Shown: positions 1-6,040 of the stretch, piece after piece
How the letters are laid out: every line of letters begins with the position of its first letter
Numbering within the stretch: the first letter of the stretch is position 1
From: Desulfobaccales bacterium
Lineage (GTDB): Bacteria > Desulfobacterota > Desulfobaccia > Desulfobaccales > 0-14-0-80-60-11
Assembly: GCA_041648175.1 (NCBI GenBank)
Contig: JBAZPO010000033.1
Location: 1 to 16,120, forward strand
Reading direction: 5' to 3'
DNA length: 16,120 bases
Translations under genes and position numbers: made by a program
Notes under the pieces: model-generated
What the model was told of the DNA's origin: nothing
Seen by the model: only the letters and a program-made list of their open reading frames with translations
Databases searched by the model: none

Positions 1-123
1 AAAATTGTTTTGCTTTGCTCGCCGAGTTTCGGCGGGCGGAAACGCTGGGGCGGGGTTTCAAATCATTCGAGCGATTTTCGCTCGAAAAAGGTTCGAGCTT
101 CGTTCAGCAATTGCGACCAGTAA
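1..123 (+). CDS. Possible 3' end of a plus-strand gene entering from the left edge
   Basis: Frame 1 is open from the first base to a TAA at 121-123 (40 codons), ending in residues SFSNCDQ. A plus-strand hairpin plus T-run starts six bases after this stop, which is what the end of a real gene looks like. The encoded stretch is rich in Ser, Arg and Gly (for example CSPSFGGRKRWGG) and I do not recognise a family. A 40-codon open frame can arise by chance, so the support comes mainly from the terminator. If real, it would be the only plus-strand gene here and would converge on the leftward gvp cluster. Confidence 0.35.
   Translation, partial: KIVLLCSPSFGGRKRWGGVSNHSSDFRSKKVRASFSNCDQ
66..86. repeat. 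Perfect 9-bp inverted repeat
   Basis: The arms TTCGAGCGA and TCGCTCGAA are separated by a TTT loop. The palindrome lies inside the possible 3' coding end at the left edge and has no T-run, so it is not a classic terminator. Function unknown. Confidence 0.5.
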
Positions 124-128
124 ACACA

Positions 129-160
129 AGAGGTTACGGTAATCCCGTAGCCTCTTTTTC
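129..160 (+). terminator. Rho-independent terminator, plus strand
   Basis: The stem AGAGGTTACGG pairs with CCGTAGCCTCT (one G-T wobble) around a short loop, followed directly by TTTTTCTTTT. It sits six bases after the stop at 121-123 and probably ends transcription of a gene coming from the left. The other strand has a weaker poly-T context (TTGTG after the stem), so I assign it to the plus strand. Confidence 0.75.
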
Positions 161-522
161 TTTTGTGGGTGTGAGTGGCGGGTGTGAGTTTTCGTTTTTT
201 GGTGTAAATTTCCCCTCGATTGACTCGACGGCGGAGCGATCCGATCCGTCTATGGAGTGGAGGTAAATTTCGGGCGTTCTCAGGTTCTTGTGGCGAAGTA
301 AGCTGGAGATCGTCTATCTTATACCAATTACAAATCAAAGATGATCTCAAGGCGGCAAGGATGAGGCTGCGCAGGCGTTAGGCAAACGCTCGTTCAGGCT
401 TTCCGTCTTGTCTCGAGATGGTAGGTCGTTCTTCAAGGGTCTTGTTTCTTGTCATGTCCCCTCACTTCTACGGACCTGTTGCCGGTGGCAGGCAGGATAG
501 GCAATTGATCAAGCTCAATGAA
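161..522. other. Intergenic stretch with no recognised gene
   Basis: This holds AT-rich and GC-rich patches, a small TGCC-GGT-GGCA hairpin near 483-492 and no convincing open frame on either strand. The open frames that cross it have no ribosome site and no recognisable product. I see no tRNA, insertion sequence end or repeat array. It is the boundary between the leftward gas-vesicle cluster and whatever lies to the left. Confidence 0.5.
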
Positions 523-744
523 TCAGACAGACATTGTTCTCAAGGTTTTAACATTGGCTGCTGTCGTGAAAATGCGCTTGAGGTTCTTCGCGATATCGAA
601 GCTCATGCACTGGCCTCTTCGTACAGTCTTCGGTTCGTTACTGTGAATGGCGCTGAAGCGAAAAAATACATTTTCGCCTTCGTCACTTCTAATGAACCCG
701 GCGCCTATCTGCGGACTGAACCATTTTATTTTTCCCGTCGGCAT
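523..744 (-). CDS. Divergent cold-shock-domain protein
   Basis: This 73-residue protein has the size and fold signature of the CspA family, small beta-barrel proteins that bind single-stranded RNA or DNA. Visible hallmarks are GKIKWFSP at the N terminus, GAGFI at the RNP1 position, VFFRFSAI at RNP2 and AANVKTL near the end. Both nucleic-acid motifs depart from the norm: RNP1 is IGAGFI rather than KGFGFI, and RNP2 has Arg where His is usual. RNA binding may therefore be altered or decayed. A GGGAGGAT ribosome site precedes the ATG. The gene lies 73 bp after gvpJ on the same strand with no clear terminator between, so read-through from the gvp operon is possible. The family call is good; a link to gas vesicles is speculative. 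Confidence 0.8.
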   Translation of the reverse strand: MPTGKIKWFSPQIGAGFIRSDEGENVFFRFSAIHSNEPKTVRRGQCMSFDIAKNLKRIFTTAANVKTLRTMSV

Positions 745-817
745 GGATTTTATCCTCCCCCCTTTGATAATACGAGATATGATCCTCCCTTGTTTTGGAT
801 TCTTCTCGCCTTCGCAA

Positions 818-1132
818 TTATGCCCCGGCGGCCAGGGAAGTTTCGATCCGGGCGAGGCGTTCCTCGAGCCTGTCCATCGCCTCCGGCAGGGCCTGCTGGC
901 TCTTGGCCCGGGAACAGAAAGCGGGGTTGTTCACCCACCAGTCCATGCCCATTTCCTTGGCCTTGTCAACGGAACAGATGACGAGACGGATCTGAATCGT
1001 CAGCAACTCGACGTCCACCAAGTTGATCCGGATATCGCCGGCGATCACGATCCCTTTGTCCAGGATCCTTTCGAGAAGATCCGCCAGATTCGTACTTTCC
1101 AGAGAATGTCGAGCGCCGCGTTGGATTGCCAT
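818..1132 (-). CDS. gvpJ: Gas vesicle protein GvpJ (GvpA/J family minor shell protein)
   Basis: The protein has 104 residues. Residues ~13-60 carry the GvpA/J fold: LADLLERILDKGIVIAGDI followed by an amphipathic beta-turn-beta and a helix (INLVDVELLTIQIRLVICSVDKA). A charged extension absent from GvpA follows (residues ~65-104, including RLEERLARIE). GvpJ proteins are low-abundance GvpA relatives thought to act in nucleation or at the conical tips. It starts after GGAGG and sits 26 bp after gvpK, as in many gvp clusters. A GvpM name would also be defensible, because the A/J/M/S subfamilies are hard to separate by eye. Membership in the family is certain. Confidence 0.9.
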   Translation of the reverse strand: MAIQRGARHSLESTNLADLLERILDKGIVIAGDIRINLVDVELLTIQIRLVICSVDKAKEMGMDWWVNNPAFCSRAKSQQALPEAMDRLEERLARIETSLAAGA

Positions 1133-1158
1133 TTTTTTTCCTCCATTTCACTAAACTG

Positions 1159-1518
1159 CTATAACAATTTTCCCAAAGGTCCCAAATCCAGATTCAAATC
1201 ATCGCTTTCGAGACCGAATTCGCGGGCGATCTTCGCGATCTCCTCGGACTGGCGCATCAACGTAAAACCGAGACGCTCAATCTCTTCATCCGTAAGGCCT
1301 CCCCCGTCAATCCTGCGGATCGCCTGTTTTTCCAGGAGTTCATGGAGGAGCTTGACGACGGTCAGAACAAGCTGGGCCAGACCGTTTTTTTTCTTATCCG
1401 CATCTAGGTTCATGCGCCGGGACGTGGCCCGATTCGCCCGCGACGCAACCCTTTGGGGGAGGGGGCTGATTTCAAATCTGTCCCCATCAGAAACCCCGGA
1501 ACCTGCGTTCATCTTCAT
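1159..1518 (-). CDS. gvpK: Gas vesicle protein GvpK
   Basis: The protein has 119 residues. The conserved GvpK core begins at about residue 36 with MNLDADKKKNGLAQLVLTVV and continues through LHELLEKQAIRRIDGGGLTDEEIERLG to the diagnostic C terminus ESDDLNLDLGPLGKLL. GvpK is an essential accessory protein in several gas-vesicle systems, though its biochemical job is unsettled. The first 35 residues are a poorly conserved, basic leader. The ATG at 1518 overlaps the stop of the upstream GvpS/M-like gene as ATGA, so the two are translationally coupled. A second ATG two codons later is an alternative start. Confidence 0.95.
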   Translation of the reverse strand: MKMNAGSGVSDGDRFEISPLPQRVASRANRATSRRMNLDADKKKNGLAQLVLTVVKLLHELLEKQAIRRIDGGGLTDEEIERLGFTLMRQSEEIAKIAREFGLESDDLNLDLGPLGKLL

Positions 1519-1709
1519 AGCACCAGATCCTCCTCGCGCCGGGCCGTTTCCACGGAGGTCAGAATGACCTGCAGGCCCAGGTAAATGAGATCGATGTCGG
1601 CGACGGAGATCATGACGTCACCGACAATCACGGCACCTTTGTTGAGCACCCGGTCCAGGGTCTCGCAAAGGCTGATATGTTCCTTTTCATCCAGTTCATC
1701 ACCAAGCAT
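1515..1709 (-). CDS. Short GvpA/J-family protein, GvpS/GvpM-like
   Basis: This 64-residue protein is almost only the GvpA-type domain: ISLCETLDRVLNKGAVIVGD followed by VMISVADIDLIYLGLQVILTSVETA. The pattern (L..LDRVL.KG..I.GD..I..A.IDL.YL.L..L..SVE) resembles the GvpS/GvpM branch more than GvpA, which has DAWVKVSLVGIELLSIEAR. Such proteins are minor shell or nucleation components. A weak ribosome site (AAGGTG) precedes the ATG, and the gene ends in an ATGA overlap with gvpK. It is the fourth member of this family in the window, with the two GvpA copies and GvpJ. The choice between S and M is not settled from sequence alone. Confidence 0.85.
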   Translation of the reverse strand: MLGDELDEKEHISLCETLDRVLNKGAVIVGDVMISVADIDLIYLGLQVILTSVETARREEDLVL

Positions 1710-1751
1710 GTTGCACCTTACTGAGGTAATTGCAAAACTCTTCCAAATATG

Positions 1752-1778
1752 TTCCCCCTCCCTTGACGGGAGGGGGAA
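1752..1778. repeat. GC-rich perfect hairpin between the ArsA-like and GvpS/M-like genes
   Basis: The arms TTCCCCCTCCC and GGGAGGGGGAA form an 11-bp perfect stem around TTGAC. It sits in the only sizeable gap (98 bp) of the left block. On the minus strand it is followed by CATATTTGG, not a T-run, so it is not a normal terminator. It resembles the dispersed C-rich palindromes common in many bacterial genomes. It could lower or stabilise downstream mRNA for the GvpS/M-K-J genes. Confidence 0.7.
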
Positions 1779-1807
1779 GGGGACTTATTGGTACTTTTGA
1801 AATACCT

Positions 1808-3733
1808 CTACTGATAAAGAATCTGTCCCAGCGCGTTAAGGCTGTCGATTCCCCTGGGATCGCTCTGCCGATACACCACCGACCGGCTGATGCCGGGGAA
1901 AGTCAGGGCGAATTTTTCCCGGACAGCGGATTCCCTTTGGAACAGGGAACGGCAGAGGGGATCAGGGCCATCCGGCGTCGCCATGTTTAAAAACAGGCAG
2001 GGAACCGGAATTTCCAGACGCCTGCAGGCGGCGACAAGATCCGTCGTTTCCGCAAAGGACATCTCCGTGAGGATACTGGTCGCGTAGAGGGCCGCCTGCG
2101 ACGGGTCCCGCAGGATCGCCCGCAGACGCTTCAGATCCTTGGACAGTTTGACCAGGCGCTCTGAGATCCCCGGCAATCGGAAGATTTTCCGGTACTTCAG
2201 GAAGAGGCTGAAGAACGCCTTCAACCATCCCTCGATGACCTCCGGCAATTCCAACAGCCTGATCAAATGACCCGTCGGCGACGCGTCGAGGACCAGGAGG
2301 TCGTAGCCCTCCGGGGTCAGGAAATCCATCACCGCCGCCAAGGCCATCAACTCATCGATCCCCGGGGGCGATAGGTCCATGATCCGTTCCATGACTTCAC
2401 GATCAAACGTCAGATCAAGGTTCGGCATCAACCGGGAGAGAAATTGCGCAAGCTCCTTCCGGTACTGATTTTTCAGGGCAACAAAATCGGCGGTGGCGTC
2501 CATTTCCATGGCCCATATCCCCGGCGCCACCTGCTTCGGCTGGGGACCGAGGGACATGTTCAGGCAATCGGCAAGGGAATGGGCGGGATCGGCGGAAAAA
2601 AGTAGAATCCGTTTCCCGGTGTAGGCACGGGCCAGACGCAGGGCCGTGGCGCAGGCCAGGGTGGTCTTGCCGACCCCGCCTTTTCCTGCAAAAACAAGCA
2701 TCGCCATATCCGGCGTCGGCAGGGGGATGGGGCTGTCCACGCGGGACGTTAACGGAGGCGGGGATAACGGGGCTTCTCCGGTGGACGGCGCTACTTCCTT
2801 CAGACCTTCCCAGAAGGAGCGGAGCGATTCCATGCCGCGTATTTCCTCGGGATACAGGGGAACCCCCCAGAGCCGGAGCTTGGAAAAAGCCGGCTCCTTG
2901 GAGATGCGGGCCAGCTCCTGCAACTGGCGGGTGCGGATATGACGGCAGGTGAGACACGTACTTTCCGGGCACAGGCGGTTGATGACCACATCCGCGACGC
3001 CAATGCGGAGGCGCTGCAATTCCCGGATCAGATCCAGCGTCTCCTCGATGCTCAAGGCCTCGGCCAGCATGACCGGGACAAACCGGCACTGCTGATGATC
3101 CTTGAGGAGCTTTTCCATCTCCTTGACGTCAGCAGCAAGTCCCTCGATGAAATGATCGAGGTCGTCCCGCTCATAAGATCCCCGGAAGAGCTTTTTCATG
3201 TACCGGTTTTTGGCCAGGAGCGCGTCGAGGGCCTCCAGCCACTTCCGGATCATCTCGGGCATTTCCATGAGGCGCAGGGTATGCCCCGTCGGCGCCGTAT
3301 CCATGATGATCCCATTATATGTTCCTTCCTTGACCCAGAGGCTGATCTCCAGGAAGGCCATGAGCTCGTCCATCCCCGGCAGGGAAAGCTCCATAAAACG
3401 ATTGATGTCCTCTTCATCCAGGAAGGTCCCCCGGGAGGCGATTGCCCGGAGTCGCTGCCGGTTTTTATCTTGGAAGTCGTGGAGATAGGCCGGTGCGTCC
3501 AATTCCAGGACCTTCAGATTCGGGGGCGGCTCGGCCCCGGAGAAACTGTCTTGAAGGGAATGGGCGGGATCGGTGGAAACGAGAAGCAGGGATCTCCCAG
3601 GATGACGGAGGGCGAGCTCCAGTGCCGTTGCCGCCGCCGCCGTGGTTTTCCCCACACCGCCCTTGCCGCCGAACAGCAGAAGCCGCATGTTTCCATCGGT
3701 CAAAAAACCCGGTTCTTCTGAAACACCGCGCAT
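1808..3733 (-). CDS. Tandem ArsA/Get3-family ATPase
   Basis: This 641-residue protein is two ArsA/TRC40 (Get3) ATPase domains in one chain. Domain 1 has the deviant P-loop GGKGGVGKTT (22-31), STDPAHSLQDSF (53-64) and DTAPTGHTLRL (145-155). Domain 2 has AGKGGVGKTT (349-358), SADPAHSLADCL (380-391) and DASPTGHLIRLLELPE (483-498). A Pro/Ser-rich linker joins them at ~315-342. Domain 1 also has C260-x2-C263, the spacing of the Get3 zinc site. There is no Cys in the first 215 residues, so the N-terminal arsenite-binding cysteines of classical ArsA are missing, and no arsenic genes are near. The family includes targeting factors for hydrophobic tail-anchored proteins, so a role with hydrophobic gas-vesicle subunits is a reasonable inference. 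The ATG follows TTAAGGATCG, 12 bp after gvpG; another in-frame ATG at 3688 directly precedes the P-loop but has a poor ribosome site. Confidence 0.9.
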   Translation of the reverse strand: MRGVSEEPGFLTDGNMRLLLFGGKGGVGKTTAAAATALELALRHPGRSLLLVSTDPAHSLQDSFSGAEPPPNLKVLELDAPAYLHDFQDKNRQRLRAIASRGTFLDEEDINRFMELSLPGMDELMAFLEISLWVKEGTYNGIIMDTAPTGHTLRLMEMPEMIRKWLEALDALLAKNRYMKKLFRGSYERDDLDHFIEGLAADVKEMEKLLKDHQQCRFVPVMLAEALSIEETLDLIRELQRLRIGVADVVINRLCPESTCLTCRHIRTRQLQELARISKEPAFSKLRLWGVPLYPEEIRGMESLRSFWEGLKEVAPSTGEAPLSPPPLTSRVDSPIPLPTPDMAMLVFAGKGGVGKTTLACATALRLARAYTGKRILLFSADPAHSLADCLNMSLGPQPKQVAPGIWAMEMDATADFVALKNQYRKELAQFLSRLMPNLDLTFDREVMERIMDLSPPGIDELMALAAVMDFLTPEGYDLLVLDASPTGHLIRLLELPEVIEGWLKAFFSLFLKYRKIFRLPGISERLVKLSKDLKRLRAILRDPSQAALYATSILTEMSFAETTDLVAACRRLEIPVPCLFLNMATPDGPDPLCRSLFQRESAVREKFALTFPGISRSVVYRQSDPRGIDSLNALGQILYQ

Positions 3734-3745
3734 CGATCCTTAACC

Positions 3746-4027
3746 TCATTTACGTATCACAACCATTTCGTCTTCTTCGTCTTCTTCTTTTCCGCCGTCT
3801 GCCCGCTCCTTGATGGCGTCGAGGCGGTCGAGGAGGGACTTTTCGGCGGCGCTAAATTCCGCTTCCGTCATCTGTCCCGTCTCTAACATCATGTATAGGT
3901 CGCTGAGTTTGGCAGTGATGGCGTCTGCCTCGTTGGCCTGTTCTTCTTCGGCGGCGTGGTGGATCTCCTTGAAAATCCAGAAGAGGCCTCGGGCGGGCGC
4001 CATGAGGATGTCATCGATCAGGAACAT
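3746..4027 (-). CDS. gvpG: Gas vesicle protein GvpG
   Basis: The predicted product is 93 residues and matches GvpG in layout: a hydrophobic N terminus (MFLIDDILMAPARGLFWIFKEI), a helical middle rich in Ala, Glu and Gln, the segment LSDLYMMLETGQMTEAEFSAAEK and an acidic tail (KEEDEEDE). GvpG is an accessory assembly protein usually next to GvpF/L, as here. I chose the ATG at 4027 because GGAGGTAG lies right before it and the family starts there. A longer open frame to 4105 would overlap the upstream GvpF/L gene and add residues with no family counterpart. The gene ends 12 bp before the ArsA-like ATPase. Confidence 0.9.
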   Translation of the reverse strand: MFLIDDILMAPARGLFWIFKEIHHAAEEEQANEADAITAKLSDLYMMLETGQMTEAEFSAAEKSLLDRLDAIKERADGGKEEDEEDEMVVIRK

Positions 4028-4079
4028 TTCTACCTCCGCAGGGACGATGGTGAATGCGGGCCCCCGTCGGGGAAGATCT

Positions 4080-4841
4080 TCAGGAGCGGAGTTCCACGTC
4101 CACAAAATTGTGAGGCGCCCAGGGTCCGTTGAAATCGAACGAAAAATTGTTGTCGAATCCGCGCGCCGCCTCGAATATGGCCGCCTCGAATGCCTTATCC
4201 ACCGCCTCCCGCCCGACCAGGCAGGCCAGATTCATAACGTCCCGTTCAGTCCGGGGAACGTTCCTCTTGATTTCAAAACAGGCGGGAGACAAAATCGCCT
4301 CCACCCTGTCCGTGTGTTCCTCCCGGTCCTCCTGAAGGACCCGGTCAAAGAGACGTCCGACTTCGATCTTGTCTTCCTGGGTGGGGACACGACTTTTCCC
4401 TAAGAACTGGTCCCTCGCCACCCGGATCTCCGCATGGGTGTTAACAAAATACTCGAAAATATTCGGTACATCCCATGCAACCCGCAATCCCATCTCCACC
4501 TTGCCATGTACGCGGCGAAGCTGTTCGGCAAAGGACTTCCGGTTGAGGGACAGTATCCGTTTGATCTCTTTTTCCCCCTCGGCAATCACGCCGAAACTGA
4601 TGGGCAGGGGGGTCTCTTCTTCCATAAGGCGCTTGAGGACGCTCTGGTGCGCCGCGATATGGCGGCGTTCCGGGCGGATCTTTCCATTGCTGAAATTACT
4701 GACCACCGCGCCGATCTGGTTCTCCATAATGAGATAAACCGACTCCCCGTCGATGCCGATATCGCCGTACTCATGGTCTCCTGCCGCCGGGATTACGGCA
4801 TAAAGATATTTCCCTTCATTTTTCGTTTCTTTGCCGCCCAT
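4080..4841 (-). CDS. gvpL/F: GvpF/GvpL-family gas vesicle protein, copy 1 (left)
   Basis: The product has 253 residues, the usual length for GvpF/L. It shows KYLYAVIPA at the start, the segment VVSNFSNGKIRPERRHIAAHQSVLKRL, LPISFGVIAEGE, VEMGLRVAWD and the C-terminal signature NGPWAPHNFVDVEL. GvpF and GvpL are two-domain alpha/beta proteins that bind GvpA or sit near the growing shell. F and L cannot be separated reliably here. A strong AAGGGGGGA ribosome site precedes the ATG. gvpG begins 52 bp beyond its stop, and the zinc-ribbon gene ends 27 bp before its start. Two more relatives lie at 11386-12944 and are clearly divergent from this one. Confidence 0.93.
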   Translation of the reverse strand: MGGKETKNEGKYLYAVIPAAGDHEYGDIGIDGESVYLIMENQIGAVVSNFSNGKIRPERRHIAAHQSVLKRLMEEETPLPISFGVIAEGEKEIKRILSLNRKSFAEQLRRVHGKVEMGLRVAWDVPNIFEYFVNTHAEIRVARDQFLGKSRVPTQEDKIEVGRLFDRVLQEDREEHTDRVEAILSPACFEIKRNVPRTERDVMNLACLVGREAVDKAFEAAIFEAARGFDNNFSFDFNGPWAPHNFVDVELRS

Positions 4842-4868
4842 ATTGCCGTCCCCCCTTGTGCTTCCTCG

Positions 4869-5048
4869 TTATATTTCACCCGCGGCGCTGCGTGTCAGCT
4901 TAAGGAATTTGACAGACTTGATAAGGCTTTCCTCCAGTTTTATTTCCAACAAAGCGCTGCATGTATAGCACTTTACCTGCCCCTCATAGTCACTGTAAGT
5001 CTCATCGAGGTCGATGGTATGACCGCAGGATAGACAGTTGATCTTCAT
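4869..5048 (-). CDS. 59-residue zinc-ribbon protein coupled to GvpO
   Basis: This very small protein has two CxxC knuckles: C5-LS-C8 and C27-YT-C30. The acidic segment between them (DLDETYSDYEGQ) fits a four-Cys zinc ribbon of about 26 residues, and a basic/hydrophobic helix follows (ESLIKSVKFLKLTR). The ATG at 5048 overlaps the GvpO stop as ATGA and is preceded by GGGAGGATATAG, which fixes the start; the frame is open further upstream but only inside gvpO. The family is not one I can name. Its fixed place between gvpO and gvpF/L suggests a small accessory factor or a regulator of assembly. Confidence 0.8.
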   Translation of the reverse strand: MKINCLSCGHTIDLDETYSDYEGQVKCYTCSALLEIKLEESLIKSVKFLKLTRSAAGEI

Positions 5049-5425
5049 TCTATATCCTCCCTTTCCATTACCGAGTCTCTGTCTATTACCGAGTCTCTGA
5101 GCCCGTAGGCAACAATGTTGAGTTGCTTGTCCACCCGGAGTAAGTACGTGTGGCAATCGAGCACTTTTTTCCGCACGGGCAATCCTAATGCGCTTATGGT
5201 CGGATTAGGCACATAGACATCTGCTTCAGCCTCCCACGTTCCCTTTTCGGAGTCCATCAGCGCCAGCTTTGTGACGCTCACCTTCTTAGCGTCCACCATC
5301 TTCTTCAAGAAGTTGGCGACAGCATCTCTTACGTCCTCAATAGGCGGCAACTTACGTTCTGCTTCAGGGCCGGCCGTGGAGAGCACCGGTTCCGACATTT
5401 TGACTGTATCCAATATGTTCGCCAT
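5045..5425 (-). CDS. gvpO: Gas vesicle protein GvpO
   Basis: The protein has 126 residues and the GvpO layout: a variable N terminus, a helix (IEDVRDAVANFLKKMVDAKKV), then a beta-rich part with KGTWEAEADVYVPNP and the closing LDCHTYLLRVDKQLNIVAYGLRDS. The last segment matches the family pattern of a Tyr-rich strand, a turn (D-x-x-L-N) and a second strand. GvpO is an accessory protein required for vesicles in haloarchaea and present in many bacterial clusters. The C terminus holds two near repeats, DSVIDRDSVMER, next to the coupled zinc-ribbon gene. AAAGGCGA precedes the ATG. Confidence 0.82.
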   Translation of the reverse strand: MANILDTVKMSEPVLSTAGPEAERKLPPIEDVRDAVANFLKKMVDAKKVSVTKLALMDSEKGTWEAEADVYVPNPTISALGLPVRKKVLDCHTYLLRVDKQLNIVAYGLRDSVIDRDSVMEREDIE

Positions 5426-5485
5426 CGCGTCGCCTTTCTGTGGTTACTTCGCCCGAACCGGTCTCCAGGACATTCATGGGATATT

Positions 5486-5701
5486 TCATCCTTTCCTCCG
5501 GGCGCAACGACTCAAATGGCTTTCCCAGGCTTCCTCCAGCCACTGCCGGCGCAGCCGCCGGTTGACCAGGGCGATGATCTCGTGTTGGACCCGCCGCGCT
5601 TCCCCGGCACCCAGGAAAAAACCCGTATGCGTCCGGCAGGCCCGATGACCCGTCACGCACCGGTTAGTCGGAATGTGGTGTGAATCACAGATGGTCAGCA
5701 T
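5486..5701 (-). CDS. 71-residue Cys/His-rich protein of unknown function
   Basis: I do not recognise this protein. The N-terminal half has a Cys/His cluster (C5, H8, H9, C15, H19, C22, H25) that could bind a metal. The C-terminal half is a basic amphipathic helix (HEIIALVNRRLRRQWLEEAWESHL) ending in RCARRKG. It starts 15 bp after the stop of the GvpV-like gene, with a weak AAAGGA ribosome site about 10 bases upstream, so coupling by re-initiation is plausible. It fills an otherwise empty stretch between two operon genes on the coding strand, which supports its being real. A gap of 60 bp then leads to gvpO. Confidence 0.5.
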   Translation of the reverse strand: MLTICDSHHIPTNRCVTGHRACRTHTGFFLGAGEARRVQHEIIALVNRRLRRQWLEEAWESHLSRCARRKG

Positions 5702-5716
5702 ATCGTCCCAGTCCTT

Positions 5717-6040
5717 TCAGTATCGGATCTTGAACGGCCCCGTCGTTGTCCGTGGGGCCTCCGTCGGTCCCTCCGGTCCCCTCGGTCCGGGGACAGGCCG
5801 GCGAACGCCTTTGGCTTCCAGAGCACTAAAGATCTCCTGCCTTGCCGCCTCGATGTCCTGGAAGCGCTGATCAATCTTTCGCACCCTTTCCAGGGCGCTC
5901 TGTTTCTCCTTCCCCCGGCGGAACTTTTCCATCTCGAGAATGCTGAGCTTCATATAGGCCTTGTAAGGAATAGTGCCTTCATCCACACGGCCGGAGAGCG
6001 TCCTGATGTCCTGCACGCCTTTCATGATTCTCTTCGTCAT
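5717..6040 (-). CDS. GvpV-like coiled-coil gas vesicle accessory protein
   Basis: The protein has 107 residues. Residues ~25-75 are a highly charged helical stretch (YKAYMKLSILEMEKFRRGKE, then QSALERVRKIDQRFQDIEAARQEI) likely to form a coiled coil. Residues ~79-107 are a Pro/Gly/Arg-rich, probably disordered tail (PVPGPRGPEGPTEAP). The helical pattern recalls cyanobacterial GvpV, also a short protein of the gvp cluster, but that match is from memory and is tentative. Its ATG overlaps the stop of the chimeric mini-ORF as ATGA. Its first ten residues (MTKRIMKGVQ) are echoed in that mini-ORF because of the 116-bp duplication. Confidence 0.72.
   Translation of the reverse strand: MTKRIMKGVQDIRTLSGRVDEGTIPYKAYMKLSILEMEKFRRGKEKQSALERVRKIDQRFQDIEAARQEIFSALEAKGVRRPVPGPRGPEGPTEAPRTTTGPFKIRY

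Noticed and set aside
90..119. GGTTCGAG followed later by CCA, suggesting a tRNA 3' end
   Set aside because: No matching T-arm stem, acceptor stem or cloverleaf can be drawn around it.
63..350. 95-codon minus-strand frame at the left edge
   Set aside because: It reads straight through the perfect palindrome and the plus-strand terminator, has no ribosome site and no recognisable product.
418..1567. Plus-strand open frames (418-981 and 647-1567) across the cold-shock, GvpJ and GvpK region
   Set aside because: They run antisense to three recognisable genes, and their products are low-complexity Pro/Arg/Ser-rich sequences typical of shadow frames.
1731..1746. Second sigma-54-like element, TTGGAAGAGTTTTGCA on the minus strand before the GvpS/M-like gene
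   Set aside because: GG and GC are nine, not ten, bases apart and the C after GG is missing. Spacing is strict for sigma-54.
1808..3733. Arsenic-resistance operon
   Set aside because: There is no ArsB, ArsC, ArsD or ArsR, and the N-terminal arsenite-site cysteines are absent.
5364..5489. 41-codon minus-strand frame starting in an ATGA overlap with the 71-residue gene and running into gvpO
   Set aside because: It overlaps the first 62 bases of gvpO in another frame and has no motif. The apparent coupling is probably chance, although the short spacing from GGATG was worth a look.
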